This document shows, piece after piece, positions 1 through 12,200 of a stretch of DNA of 64,000 bases (its first letter is position 1; each line of letters opens with the position of its first letter). The DNA is from Prorocentrum cordatum. Lineage: Eukaryota > Sar > Dinophyceae > Prorocentrales > Prorocentraceae. The notes beneath the pieces were generated by a model, which worked only from the letters and a program-made list of their open reading frames with translations, did not search any database and was not told the origin of the DNA. Location of the stretch: NCBI GenBank assembly GCA_963575745.1, contig CAUYUJ010001390.1, positions 10,001-74,000 on the forward strand. Direction: 5' to 3'. The position numbers and the translations under genes are program-made.

Positions 1-21
1 GGTCCTCGCGGGGTCCAATTT

Positions 22-110
22 CTCCTCCTCCTCCTACTCCTTCTCTCCTCCTCCTCCCCCTCCTCTTCCTCCTCCTCCTCCTCCTCCTCCTCCTCCTCCT
101 CATCCTCCTG
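22..110. repeat. TCC/CTC microsatellite
   Basis: Nearly pure CTC trinucleotide tract, with interruptions in its first half. It opens the window and has no coding meaning. Confidence 0.9.
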
Positions 111-547
111 CACGACTCGCCACCATTTGCTGAGTGGGGGACTGGTGCTTCTGGTGGGCGGTTTAGAGGTGTCCCCCGTGGGCCTTCCCTCCTTTGGCCA
201 CAGGTGTCTCATAGCGAGGGCGCTGGTAGGCGTTTTCCATGCGCCACACAGGGACAGTCAACCCGTGCAATCTCGACCGCTCGAGGTGGTCAATGTGGCC
301 CAGGGATCTCAAGACACGAACAGATGGCGCACGAGTGGTCTTGTCTTGTCTTGCCCTCCCGCTCCTCCCCCCTCCCGCCCCCGCCGTCCTCCTTCCTCCT
401 GGCGTCTCCTGCCCCTTGGCCTCGTACCCCACTGGGGGCTGCCAGTTGCGCAGCCGTCGCCGCGCTCGTGAGCTCCTGGGAGGTCCAGCGGAGTCGGGTC
501 ACACGCGGTCCCAGACAGGACCTTGCCCTCCCGGGGGCCCTCGCGGG
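111..547. other. Unassigned GC-rich stretch
   Basis: No exon, repeat family or RNA could be supported here. Several overlapping ORFs exist on both strands but none resembles a known protein. The NAA25 start exon could lie here or left of the window. Confidence 0.5.
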
Positions 548-731
548 GTACAGCCGGGGCCCTGGAGAAGGAACCTTTTTCGTTGGGGAGGGGCTCGGTG
601 TTCCTTGATTGTTCGACAGTTTGCCTTCTGTTTTCCTGAGGTGTTCCATGGGAGATCGAAGTGCAACTTATGGGAGAAAGGGGCCCCGTTCTTTATTCAG
701 GGTTCCTTAGGTCAACGCCCCAACTGTACAG
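548..731 (+). mobile_element. TIR family D, copy 1
   Basis: About 180-bp element starting GTACAGCCGGGGC and ending GCCCCAACTGTAC, which are inverted repeats. The interior shares long stretches with the copies at 20048, 20419 and 49717 (for example TTCGTTGGGGAGGGGCTCGG and GGTTCCTTAGGTCAACGC). This fits a non-autonomous MITE-like element; no protein is encoded. Confidence 0.8.
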
Positions 732-937
732 TTTCTCCCTCCCCCCTCGCGACTGCTGCGCGAGCCCCGTGCGCTCCAGGCCGCGGGGCCTGCTCCAAGA
801 CGGCGCGGCTGCGTCTGGGGAAGAGGCAGCGGCCTCATAGTGCGAAGCGGTGGTTGACGCCCGCATGCAGAAAGAACCTACACGCATGCATGCACGCGAA
901 GCAACAAACACAAACACATTCATACAGACATGCATAC

Positions 938-1018
938 CTACAGACAGACAGACAGGCAGACAGACAGACAGACAGACAGACAGACAGGCAGACAGACAGA
1001 CAGACAGAAAGACAGGCA
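938..1018. repeat. CAGA tetranucleotide microsatellite
   Basis: Tandem ACAG/CAGA units with a few CAGG variants. It runs into a degenerate CATA/CATG-rich tract. Confidence 0.9.
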
Positions 1019-1302
1019 TATACGCATGCAGGCAAACACACATACACGTATACATACAGGGGTACACACATGCCTACATACATACATGACCATTGATATA
1101 TCTATATACATGTATGCATACAAGCACGCGTACACACATGTATTCATACATACGTACATATGGACATACATCCAGACACATGCATGCACACATGCATACA
1201 TGCATGTACGCACGTAACCATACATACACGTATGAATGCATGCCTGCATGCACACATGTACGCCTACGCACATATGCACAACTACAAACACACATGTATA
1301 GT
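1019..1302. repeat. Degenerate ACAT/CATG tract
   Basis: Low-complexity alternation of CATA, CATG, CACA and TACG. It resembles the longer 4.4-5.5 kb tract. The cysteine/tyrosine-rich ORFs through it are artefacts. Confidence 0.85.
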
Positions 1303-1357
1303 TTCCCCCGTGCGACCCTACCTAGAAGTTGGAGCCCCTAGGAAAGCAGCATTCGTT

Positions 1358-1557
1358 GCTATGCCATGCCATGCCATGCCATGCTATGCTGCGCTATGCT
1401 ATGCTATGCTATGCTATGCTATGCTGCGCTATGCTATGCTATGATAAGCTATGCTATGTTATGCTGCGCTATGCTATGCTATGCTGGGCTATGCTATGAT
1501 ATGTTGTGCTGCGCTATGCTACGCTATGCTGTGCTCTGCTATGCTATGCTATGCTAA
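1358..1557. repeat. CTATG pentanucleotide array
   Basis: About 200 bp of GCTAT/GCCAT pentamers with CTGCG variants. Pentamers shift frame every unit, so it stays open only as a repetitive MLCYA-type ORF. Confidence 0.9.
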
Positions 1558-1690
1558 AGCTCAGCGACGCTAAGATGAAGGTCAGCTAAGCTAAGAGCTA
1601 AGATAAACCTGAGCTAAGATGAAGCGAAGCTACGCTTAGCTAAGATGAAATAAGCTAAGATAAGATGAGCTCAGCAACGCTAAGCTAAGG
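1558..1690. repeat. AGCTAAGAT-type degenerate repeat
   Basis: Variants of AGCTAAGATGA recur through this stretch directly after the pentamer array. No coding or RNA signal is seen. Confidence 0.7.
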
Positions 1691-2094
1691 AGACGTAACT
1701 GGGGGAACCGCGGGGAGGATGCCGGGGGAACCGCCCGGGGTGCGTTCCATTGCCCGGCCCCTTTAAGATACAGGATAAGAACCCTCTTGGCAGAGCCTAG
1801 GTAGGGAGCTATAATAAGGGGTTTCCCCCTGTATTGATCTCCGTTCTGGTCAATATTCAAAAAGCGTTCGCCGCCGCACCGTCGGCTTTGCTTGGCTGGC
1901 GCGGCGTATCCATGTATCTACATCTATCCCCCCAGGCGCCGTCGCACCGATACGTCTGCGCATCTTCTGTCCGTCTATCTGCCCATCCCCCGGGCGCCGT
2001 CGCACCCTCGGCGCGGCTTGACTGGCGGGGGGCGTCTATCCATTGGTGGCGGCCCATTTCTTCCAGTTGCCCAAACGGAGGGGAATGGAAATGC
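1691..2094. other. Intergenic stretch with repeated GCCGTCGCACC motif
   Basis: GCCGCCGCACCGTCGG (1871), GCCGTCGCACCGATACG and GCCGTCGCACCCTCGG repeat loosely, each close to CTATC-rich text. The same motif recurs at 4140-4380 and weakly near 11840-11960. Nothing codes here. Confidence 0.4.
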
Positions 2095-3620
2095 TGCTAA
2101 GACCTGCCAAGGTTTACATGGCCGCCTCTTGGGCCTCGAGAATGAATATTTACATTGGGGTTTGATCATTGAGTTTTCAACTTAACATGGCCTCCGATTG
2201 TCTAAAACCAATACAGGATGCATCGCGCGCGCGCGCGGGTGACCCGGCCCCGCGCGGGTCACCAGCGCGCCCGCGCTCGCCTCGCATATTGTATTGTGTT
2301 TTCTATATTTGACGTTGGCATGGCCGCCTCTTGGGCCCAGAAAATGAATTTTTACATTGGGTTTTGATCATTGAGTTTTCAACTTAACATGGCCTCCGAT
2401 TGTATAAAACCAATACAGGAGGCATCGCGCGCGCGTGCGGGTGACCCGGCCCCGCGCGGGTCACCAGCGCGCCCGCGCGCCTCGCATATTGTATTGTGTT
2501 TTCTATATTTGACGTTGGCATGGCCGCCTCTTGGGCCCAGAGAATGAATATTTACATTGGGTTTTGATCATTGAGTTTTCAACTTAACATGGCCTCCGAT
2601 TGTATAAAACCAATACAGGAGGCATCGCGCGCGCGCGGGTGACCCGGCACCGCGCGGGTCACCAGCGCGCCCGCGCGCTTCGCATATTGTATTGGTTTGT
2701 ATATTTCCCACATTTATATGGCCGCCTCTTGGGCCCAGAGAATGAATTTTTACATTGGGTTTGGACAATTGAGTTTTCACCTTAACATGGCCTCCGATTG
2801 TATAAAACCAATACAGGATGCATCGCGCGCGCGCGCGGGTGACCCGGCCCCGCGCGGGTCACCAGCGCGCCCGCGCTCGCCTCGCCCATTGTATTGTGTT
2901 TTCTATATTTGACGTGGGCATGGCCGCCTCTTGGGCCCAGAGAATGAATATTTACATTGGGTTTTGATCATTGAGTTTTCATATTAACATGGCCTCCGAT
3001 TGTCTAAAACCAATACAGGAGGCATCGCGCACGCGCGCGGGTGACCCGGCACCGCGCGGGTCACCAGCGCGCCCGCGCGCCTCGCATATTGTATTGTGTT
3101 TTCTATATTTGACGTTGGCATGGCCGCCTCTTGGGCCCAGAGAATGAACATTTACATTGGGTTTTGATCATTGAGTTTTCAACTTAACATGGCCTCCGAT
3201 TGTATAAAAACAATACAGGAGGCATCGCGCGCGCGCGCGGGTGACCCGGCACCGCGCGGGTCACCAGCGCGCCCGCGCGCTTCGCATATTGTATTGTGTT
3301 TGTATATTTTCCACATTTATATGGCCGCCTCTTGGGCCCAGAGAATGAATTTTTACATTGGGTTTCGACAATTGAGTTTTCACCTTAACATGGCCTCCGA
3401 TGGAATAAAACCAATACAGGATGCATCGCGCGCGCGGGTGACCCGGCCCCGCGCGGGTCACCAGCGCGCGCGCGCCTCGCATATTGTATTGGTTGTATAT
3501 ATTCCACGCTTATGTGGCAGCCTCTTGGGCCCAGATAGTGAATATTTACATTGGGTTTTGACCATTGAGTTTTGAACTTAACATGGCCTCCGATGGTATA
3601 AAACAATTACACGATGCATC
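2095..3620 (+). repeat. 200-bp satellite array (about 7.5 units)
   Basis: Tandem units of roughly 200 bp start with ATGGCCGCCTCTTGGGC at about 2116, 2319, 2519, 2717, 2919, 3119, 3319 and 3512. Each unit has three parts. First is an AT-rich half (AATATTTACATTGGGTTTTG). Second is a CG-dinucleotide run. Third is an inverted repeat, GTGACCCG with CGGGTCAC. Units differ by a few bases and small indels in the CG run. Short ORFs here are by-products. Confidence 0.95.
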
Positions 3621-3639
3621 GGGAGCCCCGTGACCACGT

Positions 3640-3785
3640 GGATCCGTCTTGGAGCGTCTTGTACGCATGTTGGGAGCTATATTGAGTCATCGAAGGCTAT
3701 ATTGAGCGATCTTCGGGGTCACCTTGAGCTCTCTTGGGCCCTCTTGGCGACATCTTAGGCCATCTTCGGTGACCCAGCGACCCGC
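3640..3785. repeat. TCTTGGGC low-complexity family R, copy 1
   Basis: Irregular 10-16-bp variations on CATCTTGGGCC/GTCTTGGAGCG. The same style recurs at 5580, 16905, 36835, 38690 and 57965. Confidence 0.6.
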
Positions 3786-4400
3786 GAAACGCCCCTTCCA
3801 GGCCCAGGGCGAGGGGGTAGGGGGAGGGGTAAACCCCTCCCCCAAGGGGAAGAAGGGGGTTGAGGACAGAGAGGGCTCTTTAAACCACTCACGCCCAAAG
3901 GGCTGGTGGGATTTTTATATTGTGTTTTGGCCATTGCGTGCGCTGCAGAGATGTGTGTGCATGGTGAAGGCCACGTTGGCTTTTCTCGGGCCGACGTCTC
4001 CATGTTGCGACGACGTCTCAGGCGAAACGGCCCCAAGCGGCCCTGCAAAGGCACCAAGGGTGAAGCAGAATGGCTTCCCCATCCTTCCCACAGTCTATCT
4101 TAGGAGTTCTCCGGAAACAAACGAACTGTCTATCTGTCGCGGCCTCGCCGGTCGCTGTCGCACCGTCGGCGAACGTGCTTGGTTACGTACTGTGCATCTG
4201 TCTGGCCACCCGCCGTCGCCGTCGCACCGAAAAAATTGCGCGCCACACATGGTTGAACTTCACTGTCCACGGCGCGCCCATCGCACATCGCACAACTTTT
4301 TTACAATAACTTCTCAATAGTTCCGTGCGGCGGACATATCGTTTTTGCGCATCTGTCCCCGACGGACCCGTCGCCGCCGCATCGGGGTGATCATCGTTGG
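3786..4400. other. Unassigned stretch
   Basis: A 198-aa ORF (3724-4320) crosses it but is low-complexity and unrecognised. The last 250 bp carry the GTCGCACC motif also seen near 1.9 kb. No feature is supported. Confidence 0.4.
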
Positions 4401-4419
4401 GGGAACCCCCTCATGAGCT

Positions 4420-5475
4420 ATACATAAATATTTGCATGCATGCTTACAGCCATTCACACATACATACAGTCAACTCTACATGCTTACATACATGCGTGTA
4501 TGTATACGCGCATACCTACATTCATGCATACTTGCATACACACATACATAAACCTCTACATACGATCATGCACACAAGAATGCGTGCACACATGCATACA
4601 CACGTACATACACACGCACACTTGCATACATACATACACATGCATGCATGTATGCATAGTCATCAACGTAAACTTGTTCATACATATATACATACATACT
4701 TACACACATACATGCATAAATACATACACGCATACATCCATACACATCTATACATACACACATACACACATACATGCGTACATGTATACTCACATACATA
4801 CATACAATCATGCATGCAAGCATGTATACACACATGCATACATACATACATACATACATACATACACACATACACACATACATACATACATACATACGTA
4901 CGTACATACATACGTACATACCTACATACTTACATACACACATTCATACATACATACGCATATATACACTGTCGTGCATGCATGCATGCATCCATACATA
5001 CATACACGCATACACATATATATATAATTGTATAGATGTGTGCAGGCATACATACACACATACATACATACGTTCGTGCATACATACATGCATGCATCCA
5101 TGCATGTATGTATACATGTGTTCACACATCAGACATGTACACATCCGTACATATGCATATATGCCTACATGTATACATACACACATGCATGTGTACCCAC
5201 ATACATACATGCATGTATACATCCATGTATACATACATGCATGCATCCATACATGCATATTCATACATACACATACATACATGTATGCATACATGTATGT
5301 ATACATACATTCATACATGATTAACACACGTACATGCGCACATACATATATACAACCATCCACCCATCCATCCATCAATCCATACATGCATACATACAGG
5401 CAGGCAGTCATACACCCATGCGTCGTTTTATGCGTACATACACGTACGCACGAACGCATGCATGCATACATACCT
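4420..5475. repeat. ACAT-rich microsatellite tract, about 1 kb
   Basis: Long run of ACAT/CATA units with CATG, CACA and TGCA variants. Length and degeneracy indicate repeated slippage and decay. All His/Thr/Tyr- or Cys/Met/Val-rich ORFs on both strands are artefacts. Confidence 0.95.
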
Positions 5476-5579
5476 ACTTAGAAAGGTATTGACGCTTCGC
5501 GTACTCCCACCAGCCCATCCAGACACGTTGCCCATGAGAGTTGCCAGGGTAAGAGAGGAAACGACACGCATAGTCAAAC

Positions 5580-5885
5580 AGCGAGGGAGGCTTGGAAGGC
5601 TCTGTCGCCATCTCGAGCCGTCTTGGAGCGGTCTCGGGGCCGATTGGAGCATATTAGGAGCCATCTTGAGCCAGCCTGGGCTATCTGAGCCATCTAGGAG
5701 GTCATCCTGGGCTCTCTAAGGACGCTCGGGGGCCTCTTGGGTGCCTCCTTGAGCCCTCTTGGGGTCTCTTTGGGCGCTGTTGGAGCCCTCCTGGGGGCCT
5801 CTTGGAAGCCCTGGAACGCCTCTTGGGGCCGTCTTGGAGGCGGTCGGCCAAAAGAGGGGGGGAGTACCCGATTCCCCCCCCCCCG
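5580..5885. repeat. TCTTGGGGCC family R, copy 2
   Basis: Irregular GCCTCTTGGGG/GTCTTGGAGCC units ending with GTCTTGGAGGCGGTCGGCC and then a G-run/C-run pair. The end resembles the end of the copy at 36835. Confidence 0.65.
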
Positions 5886-5933
5886 GGGTCCGCAACTGTG
5901 TACCGGGGCTCCGCCTGAGAAGTCCGCGAGGAC

Positions 5934-6109
5934 AGTAGGAGCTCGACCGCAAGAAACCTTCCGCAGGAAACCCAACCCTGAGGCCCGAGGTCGTGATTTT
6001 TGGCGTGGGAACGTCACGTACACTCCACAACAGAACCATCGGAACCCGAGAAACCCAGGGCGCCCTGGAGGCAACCAATGGTGTTTCTTGGCATGGGCTT
6101 CCACTGCAG
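5934..6109 (+). mobile_element. TIR family A, copy 1 (ends at the e1 splice acceptor)
   Basis: About 175 bp, related to 16566-16735 and, inverted, to 45741-45899. Shared blocks are CAAGAAACCTTCC, GAAACCCAGGGC plus CCTGGAGGCAA, and TTGGCATGGGCTTCCA. Its right end, CTTCCACTGCAG, is also the splice acceptor of NAA25 exon e1. Confidence 0.8.
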
Positions 6110-6209
6110 CCGCGCCACCCGCCTTGCCCGGACCCACCGACTCTCCCCCCTGGCGTCTACGACTACCTGGACCACGGCAACTACAAGAATGCCGTCAAGG
6201 AGGACGCCG
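6110..6209 (+). CDS. NAA25: NAA25 exon e1
   Basis: Follows CACTGCAG and ends GACGCCG before GTGTTT. It encodes a proline-rich lead-in and then [18 protein letters not shown], matching the first TPR helix of NAA25 (IYDYLDNGN in animals). The last base (G6209) joins CC of e2 to make an alanine codon. It is the most diagnostic exon together with e2. The proline-rich start has no AG after 6109, so the acceptor cannot be later. Confidence 0.85.
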
Positions 6210-9200
6210 GTGTTTTTGTTGCTTGCGGTGCGCGTTCTCTCTCTCTCTCTCTCTTTCTCCCTCCATCTCTCTCTCTCTCTCTTTCTCTCTCTCTTCGGGA
6301 CGGTCGGCATGGGTACGGAAAGAATGGGTACAAAGACAGGCAGCAGTTCCTGCTCATTTTGAACAGGACTCGCGGACGTGGTTCCTTCGAGACAGACGGC
6401 CGCCTGCCCAACAGCGGACTCTGTCGGCGTTGGACAACATCTGTTGTAGGACATCGTGCCCCTTTTTTCCCGTGTCCATTTCGGGCGTCCAGAGTTCTCT
6501 CTCTCGTTCTCTCTCTCTCTCTCTCTCTTGGCATCGCTCGGACGTGTGTATTGTTTCCTTCGGCGAGGACCATCGAGGAGCATCCTTGATCATTTGGCGG
6601 AACAACCACGCACGAAACCGACAAAAAAAGCACGGGGAACGGACGTCCGAGCGATGGCGAGCTCTTCCTCTCTGTCTCGGCGGTGCTCCGAGTGGGGAAG
6701 TGAGCGGGGCCGACCCTCTCAGCGGGCGGCGGGCCTCCTCAGAAGCCCTCGGGCCCGCGGAGAAGGAGGAGGCCCTCGGGGGCTTCGGAGCAGGCCCCGA
6801 GGGCCTGTGAGAGGGCCAGGGGCCCTCTGAGATTCCCGAGTCGGCCCGCCCCCTCGGAGGACGAGGAGGAGGCAGGAGGAGGCAGGAGGAGGAGGAGGAG
6901 GAGGAGGCAGGAGGAGGAGGACGAGGACGAGGAGGAGGAGGAGGAGGGGGAGGAGGAGGAGGAGGAGGAGGAGGAGGAGGAGGGGGAGGAGGAGGAGGAG
7001 GAGGAGGAGGCAGGAGGGACCCCTGGGCGCGCCGCCGACTCCTGCTCCGGGTCGGGTGGCGGCGGGTGCACGGGCTCCACGAGCCGCCTCCCCGGTCTCG
7101 AGGCCCCGCGCGCGCCGCCCAGGAGGCGACCCAGGGGGGCCCTCCGCGGAGGACGCCGGCGGCGGTCGGCGTGCACTCGAGCGGTGCGGGAGCAGCGTCT
7201 CGACTGCGCGGGCATCTGCGCGTCAGTTGCCCGCGTGAGGCCGCGAGGGCGCGCCTCCGTTTCCGATGCAGCGTGCCGCGCCGGCGGCCCGGGTCAGCCA
7301 CCGCGCAGGGTCCCCACGCCATCGAGCGTAGGACCTCTTTTTTGTTCTAGTCATGGCTCACGTGGCGCGCGCGGGAGGTCGGTCCGAGGCGTTCCGCGGT
7401 GGCCGCCCGCCGCTGCGAGATTCTCGCTCGGCGCGCGGGAGGACGGCCCCAAGACGAGCCGAAGGCATGCGGAGCGGACTCCGGGGCGGGCCCCTCGGGG
7501 TGCGCAGCGGCCTGGGAGGGCCCCGGGAGGGCCCGCGCGCGGGCGCCCCAGCGGTGGGCCTGAGGCGCCAGGTGCCCAACAGCGTCAGCAGCAGCGTTGT
7601 CCATCGGGGGCGGCAAAGAGGGGGGGGGATGACTAGGGGGGGGGGGGATATCCTGGCGTGGGCCATGACATTTCCCCAGATCTCGCGGCGCCTCTTCTTG
7701 TTTCATTCCGTCCCTGGCTCCTCCGCTGGGCCGCGCACATGCCGCCGGTCATGATTTGCACCCCCCCCTCTTGGGCACCCCCCTCTTGGCCGCTCCCGAG
7801 TTCAGGTACCCGGAGGCCAAGACATAGACTATCCAAGACATGGTCAAGTCGGGGAAGCGTGGTCGTTCAGTGCAGTTCTCTGTTTTGCTGCGCTGCAGGA
7901 TTCGGGCTCTTGTCGGGGTCTCGGGATGTTTTGAATGCTCTTAGGGCCTGTGTCTGGGTTTATTCCAGGAGTGTTGCAGTGCAGTTTTTTGTTCGTGCCG
8001 CCGTCTGGAAAAATTGGTTTCGAGGAGTGTTGAATGTCCTGGTCTAGCGTGTCCTGGTCTACGGGGCCTGAGTCGTCGTGTCGTCGTCGCCGTCGCCGTG
8101 GCATCTGTAAGTTTGAGCCGGCTGGGGGTCTGAGGTGGCCCCGCAGTGGTTCCCGGGAGCAGGAAGGGGGTGCGGGGGGGGGGGCAGGTTTGATGATCTG
8201 GGTTCGGGAAGGATTTTTGGATTTGTTCGGCCTCTGGGGGCCTTTTTCGGGCCTCAGGACTGTTAAAGGTGGATCCGGGGTAAAAAGTCGCGTCAGATGG
8301 ACCCCAGGGGAATTTGGGGACCGATGTTGAGAGGATCTAGCTCATCCCCCCTCCTCGCCGTTCTTTGGGGCTCCCAACAAGTTTAGACCCCCTGGCCGCC
8401 TCCAATCTGCAAGCACGAGCGTGACGAGAAAATACAGCACACACGTGTAAGCACGAGCGTCCGAAAGCAGACTGGGACGCTGGCGGTCTGGGACGACCAG
8501 TGTTCTGGAGAAGCGTCGGCGAGGCGCTGCTGAAGCGTCAGGCCTTGCAGCCTTTCCCGTAGATGCTCGCGTAACTTGTGGATGCCATGGCAATGGGCAC
8601 TCTGATAGTCCTATACACCTTGGGCGATGCTTAAGAAAACTCAAGTTTTCGGCCAGAGTCTCGATTTTTCTTAACGTTTCAATGTGATTCCTAAGATTTC
8701 AATGGAAATGTTGTTTTTTTTTATCCAAGTTCTGAGACTATGAATTTCTTAACCCATGATTTCTTAAGCATTTCGCAGGGTGTACTTGTTGTTAACCGTC
8801 TCAAGCATGTTGAACACATCTTCAACATGCTTTAGAAACTGACTACATGTTTTACACTTCCACCTCTGGAAAGTATTTGGCAACATGCCTCCTCTCCATG
8901 TAGATTCTCCCACGCAGCTTCAGATAAAAAGCCTTCCAGGCCAAGGACGCACTGCCCCTCTGTGTGTGCCAGCTTTCCGGGGAATCGGACGGTGCGGGTC
9001 TAGCGCTATTTGGTTGGTCGCCACGCGATGTTTCTGATGCAGCGGCCGCGTGCTTTTGCGCCTCCTCCCCTCGGGGTTCTTGGGAATGACACCTCTTTCA
9101 GAGCACGGCCATCTTTGCATCAGTGCCAGATGTTGTCTTGGAGGACCGCGTCTGACTGCTTCTAGAAGACCAATGTTTGAGGCCGATGCCGGCGAATTAC

Positions 9201-12200
9201 CTTTCTCACGTTCTGGCCAAAAGCATCTACGGACACATGGGGTGCCGTGACGTCTATGGACTATGGACACTTTCGGGGTGCATACGTCTATGGACATCGC
9301 GGCCGTTACATTCGGCGCCGTGCAAGGTCGGAGAAAGGGTAGATCCGTCTACGGCATGCTCCTGTTGTGGAGTAGGTCCCATATGGTACTCCAACTCATC
9401 AGGGTTCTTGGGAATGCCACCTTTTTCCGAGCACGGTGATCTTTGCATTTGTACCAGATGTTGTCGGCCTGTTGCTGCATGTTTATAGGCTGAGCCTGTG
9501 GGTCTCACCATCTCATCAAGTCAGCCACGCGCATAGGGGGCAGGGGGAGGGGGGGATGGCTTATTAGAAGGAAGCTGGTTCTTAGAATGCGCGGGCCTTA
9601 TGTATGGACGTAAGGCCGGCGCCTTCTAAGCATCAGTTTCCTTCTAAGAAGCCTTCCCCCTTCCCCTGCCCCTTTTGCGCGCGTCGCCAATAAAGGCACA
9701 TTTCGGAAGAAAAAATGGACACCCCGCTTTGTTCCGTACTTGGCGCGCTGCCCCCCTGAGATCTGAGGGGTATGCGCAGGCGGATACGTGGATCTTGAAA
9801 CACGGCGGCGCTCAGTGCGCAGCCTTCCTGAAGAAGAATCAGGGCCACGCGCTCTGCAAGGCGCTCTACGCGGTTGCTTTGGAGGAGCCCTGTTTGTCGG
9901 CGGCGGATGAGGCGGGGGAGGTGAGAAGGAGAAGGCCTTCTGAAGGGGAGGAAGACAGTTTCAAGAACTATCTCATTGAACCACCTGCGCCAAGAGTGCC
10001 GGTGGAGTGACTTTTTTTTGTCCAGGGAGTTGGCAGGAACTTCTTGGTTCTCGCCGGGGTCGCCGACACCCGTCGCCGTCCGCGGGCGCCTCCCGAGTGC
10101 CTCGGGCGCTGGCACCGTTCGGTAGCAAAGCATGGAAGCCTGGTCTACCCTCTTAGTTGCGTGTGTAGCGTCGCCTAGCGTCTGGGAGTCGATGGGATAG
10201 CGCCGAGCGTCGGTTAGCGTCGACGCGCGTCAATTAGCGTCGAAGTAGGGTCGATTAGCGTCGTCTTAGCGTCGATTTGCATCGACGACGGTCGATTCGC
10301 AAGAACCAGAAAGATAGTGTGGGAGGCTCCCATGGGTTGCGGCAGAAGCACCGTACAGCTTTCACTTTATTGCTTGCCCCACATGTCCTGCAATATCTAA
10401 TTCGGACCACCTACAGCGTCGGGCATGTTTTCCCATCTCGACACCGCCGCCCCGATAACATCTTGATCACGAGAGCCTGCTGTTGCGCTCGGGCCACCTG
10501 CATGTTGTGGCGCCCGAGCCGCATACTCCATGTTGCGGCCCAACCACACAAATCGATCGTTTTGGGAGAAGTAGCGGGGAGGCCGAAAAAGTGTGAGTGG
10601 GGGCCGCGCACAAGTCCGACAAATTGAATAATTCGAGTGCGATTCCAACCCACATCGCTCACTTTTGAAAAGACCCCCGCGCCCAAGTAAAATTCTCATT
10701 GAAGGACCTCCTGTGGGGGGGCCCTTTGGCACATGGGATCATCCACACCTTTTATTAATTTAAGTCTATTAAGATCAGTAGATGGAGACTGGTTCGAAGC
10801 GCTTGGCTTGAGACCCCTTCAGAATTTGCTTGGTTAGGCCCGTGGTTTGGCGTTGTTTAGTTTGGTTTGGCCGGGCTCCCCGCCTGAGACATCCTCAGAA
10901 TTTGTTTGGTTTGTTTCGTGGTTTGGCGTAGTTTGGTGCCGGTTTCGCCTCAGACCTTCCTCACACATTGCTTGTTTGGCGTGGTTTTGGCGAGGGTTCG
11001 CCTGCGATGTCGAAACAATTTGCTTTGTTTGGTGTGGTTCCGACGCGGTTTCATTGGAAGCGTGCTCATGGTTTCTTTTATTGCTGGTGCAAACCCACAT
11101 CGTCGCAAATGATGTGGTGAAAGGAATGTGGTGCAAAGTATGTGGAGGAAGTTGTTTTGAACTGGCCGTGTGGTGCAGACCCACATCCTCACAAGCTGCG
11201 GGGTGTAAGCAATGTGGTGCAAAGTTTGTGGTGGAAGCCGTGTGGTGCAAGTTGTGCGGTGCAAACCCATGTGTGGTGCAAAGTGTGTGGTGGAAGTTGC
11301 GTGGTGCAAGCTATTGTGGTGCAGACCCACATCTTCTCGCGGCGATGGCCCGGTGTCAGGCGTTAGGAGGAACCTCTCCCGCGCCTGTAGTTTTTCCTTC
11401 CAGCAAGAAAGGTTACATCCCCCTCCTGAGCCTGGACTCAGCTCCCCCTCCTGGGACACGGCAGATTACATCTGGTCTTCTTCATCGCTTATTTCCCATA
11501 TGCCTTCACACCATCCGAGTCATGGCAGAATCGGCCTCCCCCTATTCATCCCCATCGAATAATACCAAGCACACGCCCGTCCATCGCAAAATACAGTGCT
11601 TCTTCAACCTCTGCAAGACAAGACACAGATCCCACACGCATGCGCTCATGTCAAGATCATACCAGTCACACTTAATCGTTTATGTGTTTCATCCAACATC
11701 TTGCAAATTCCCTGCCCGCGCGCAATTGCTGAAATCACAAGGAGCTTCGTAAATTCCCCCAGCGGTGCTTGCACAGAGGGGATGTTGTTTCTTTTCTACG
11801 GGACTGAACTGGACCGCCTGTATGTCGGCTATATTGTCACCGTCGCCGCCTCGTCCTCGCCGGTCGTCTGGGCCAGACCACCGGTCTTGTGGCTATGTTG
11901 TCGCCGTCGCCGCCCCGACGCCGCCTCGTCGCAGCCCGCAATCGATTGCACCAGAAAGTTGCGCACCACACAGATTTTCTATCAAAAGGGACTAGGATCG
12001 ACCCCCCCGGGAGTATATCCCCGCCCCCCCCCATCCCTGGGGGTGTGCACAGTACACATGATTCTACCTCCTCCTTGATCCATGAAGGGATCGGCTCGGT
12101 TCGGTTCGGTCCGGTTCTGCAGCCGGGTCGGTTTTGCTTGGCCGGTTCGGTTTGGCATCGGTCCGGTTTCGGCCGGTTCGGCTTGGGCCTGCCGCCGGTT

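Noticed and set aside
127-1096. NAA25 initiator exon in the first kilobase
   Set aside because: ATGs with open frames exist but none shows the short basic lead and good donor needed to join e1 in phase 0.
4397-5481. His/Thr/Tyr-rich and Cys/Met/Val-rich ORFs
   Set aside because: Arise from ACAT repeats on both strands.
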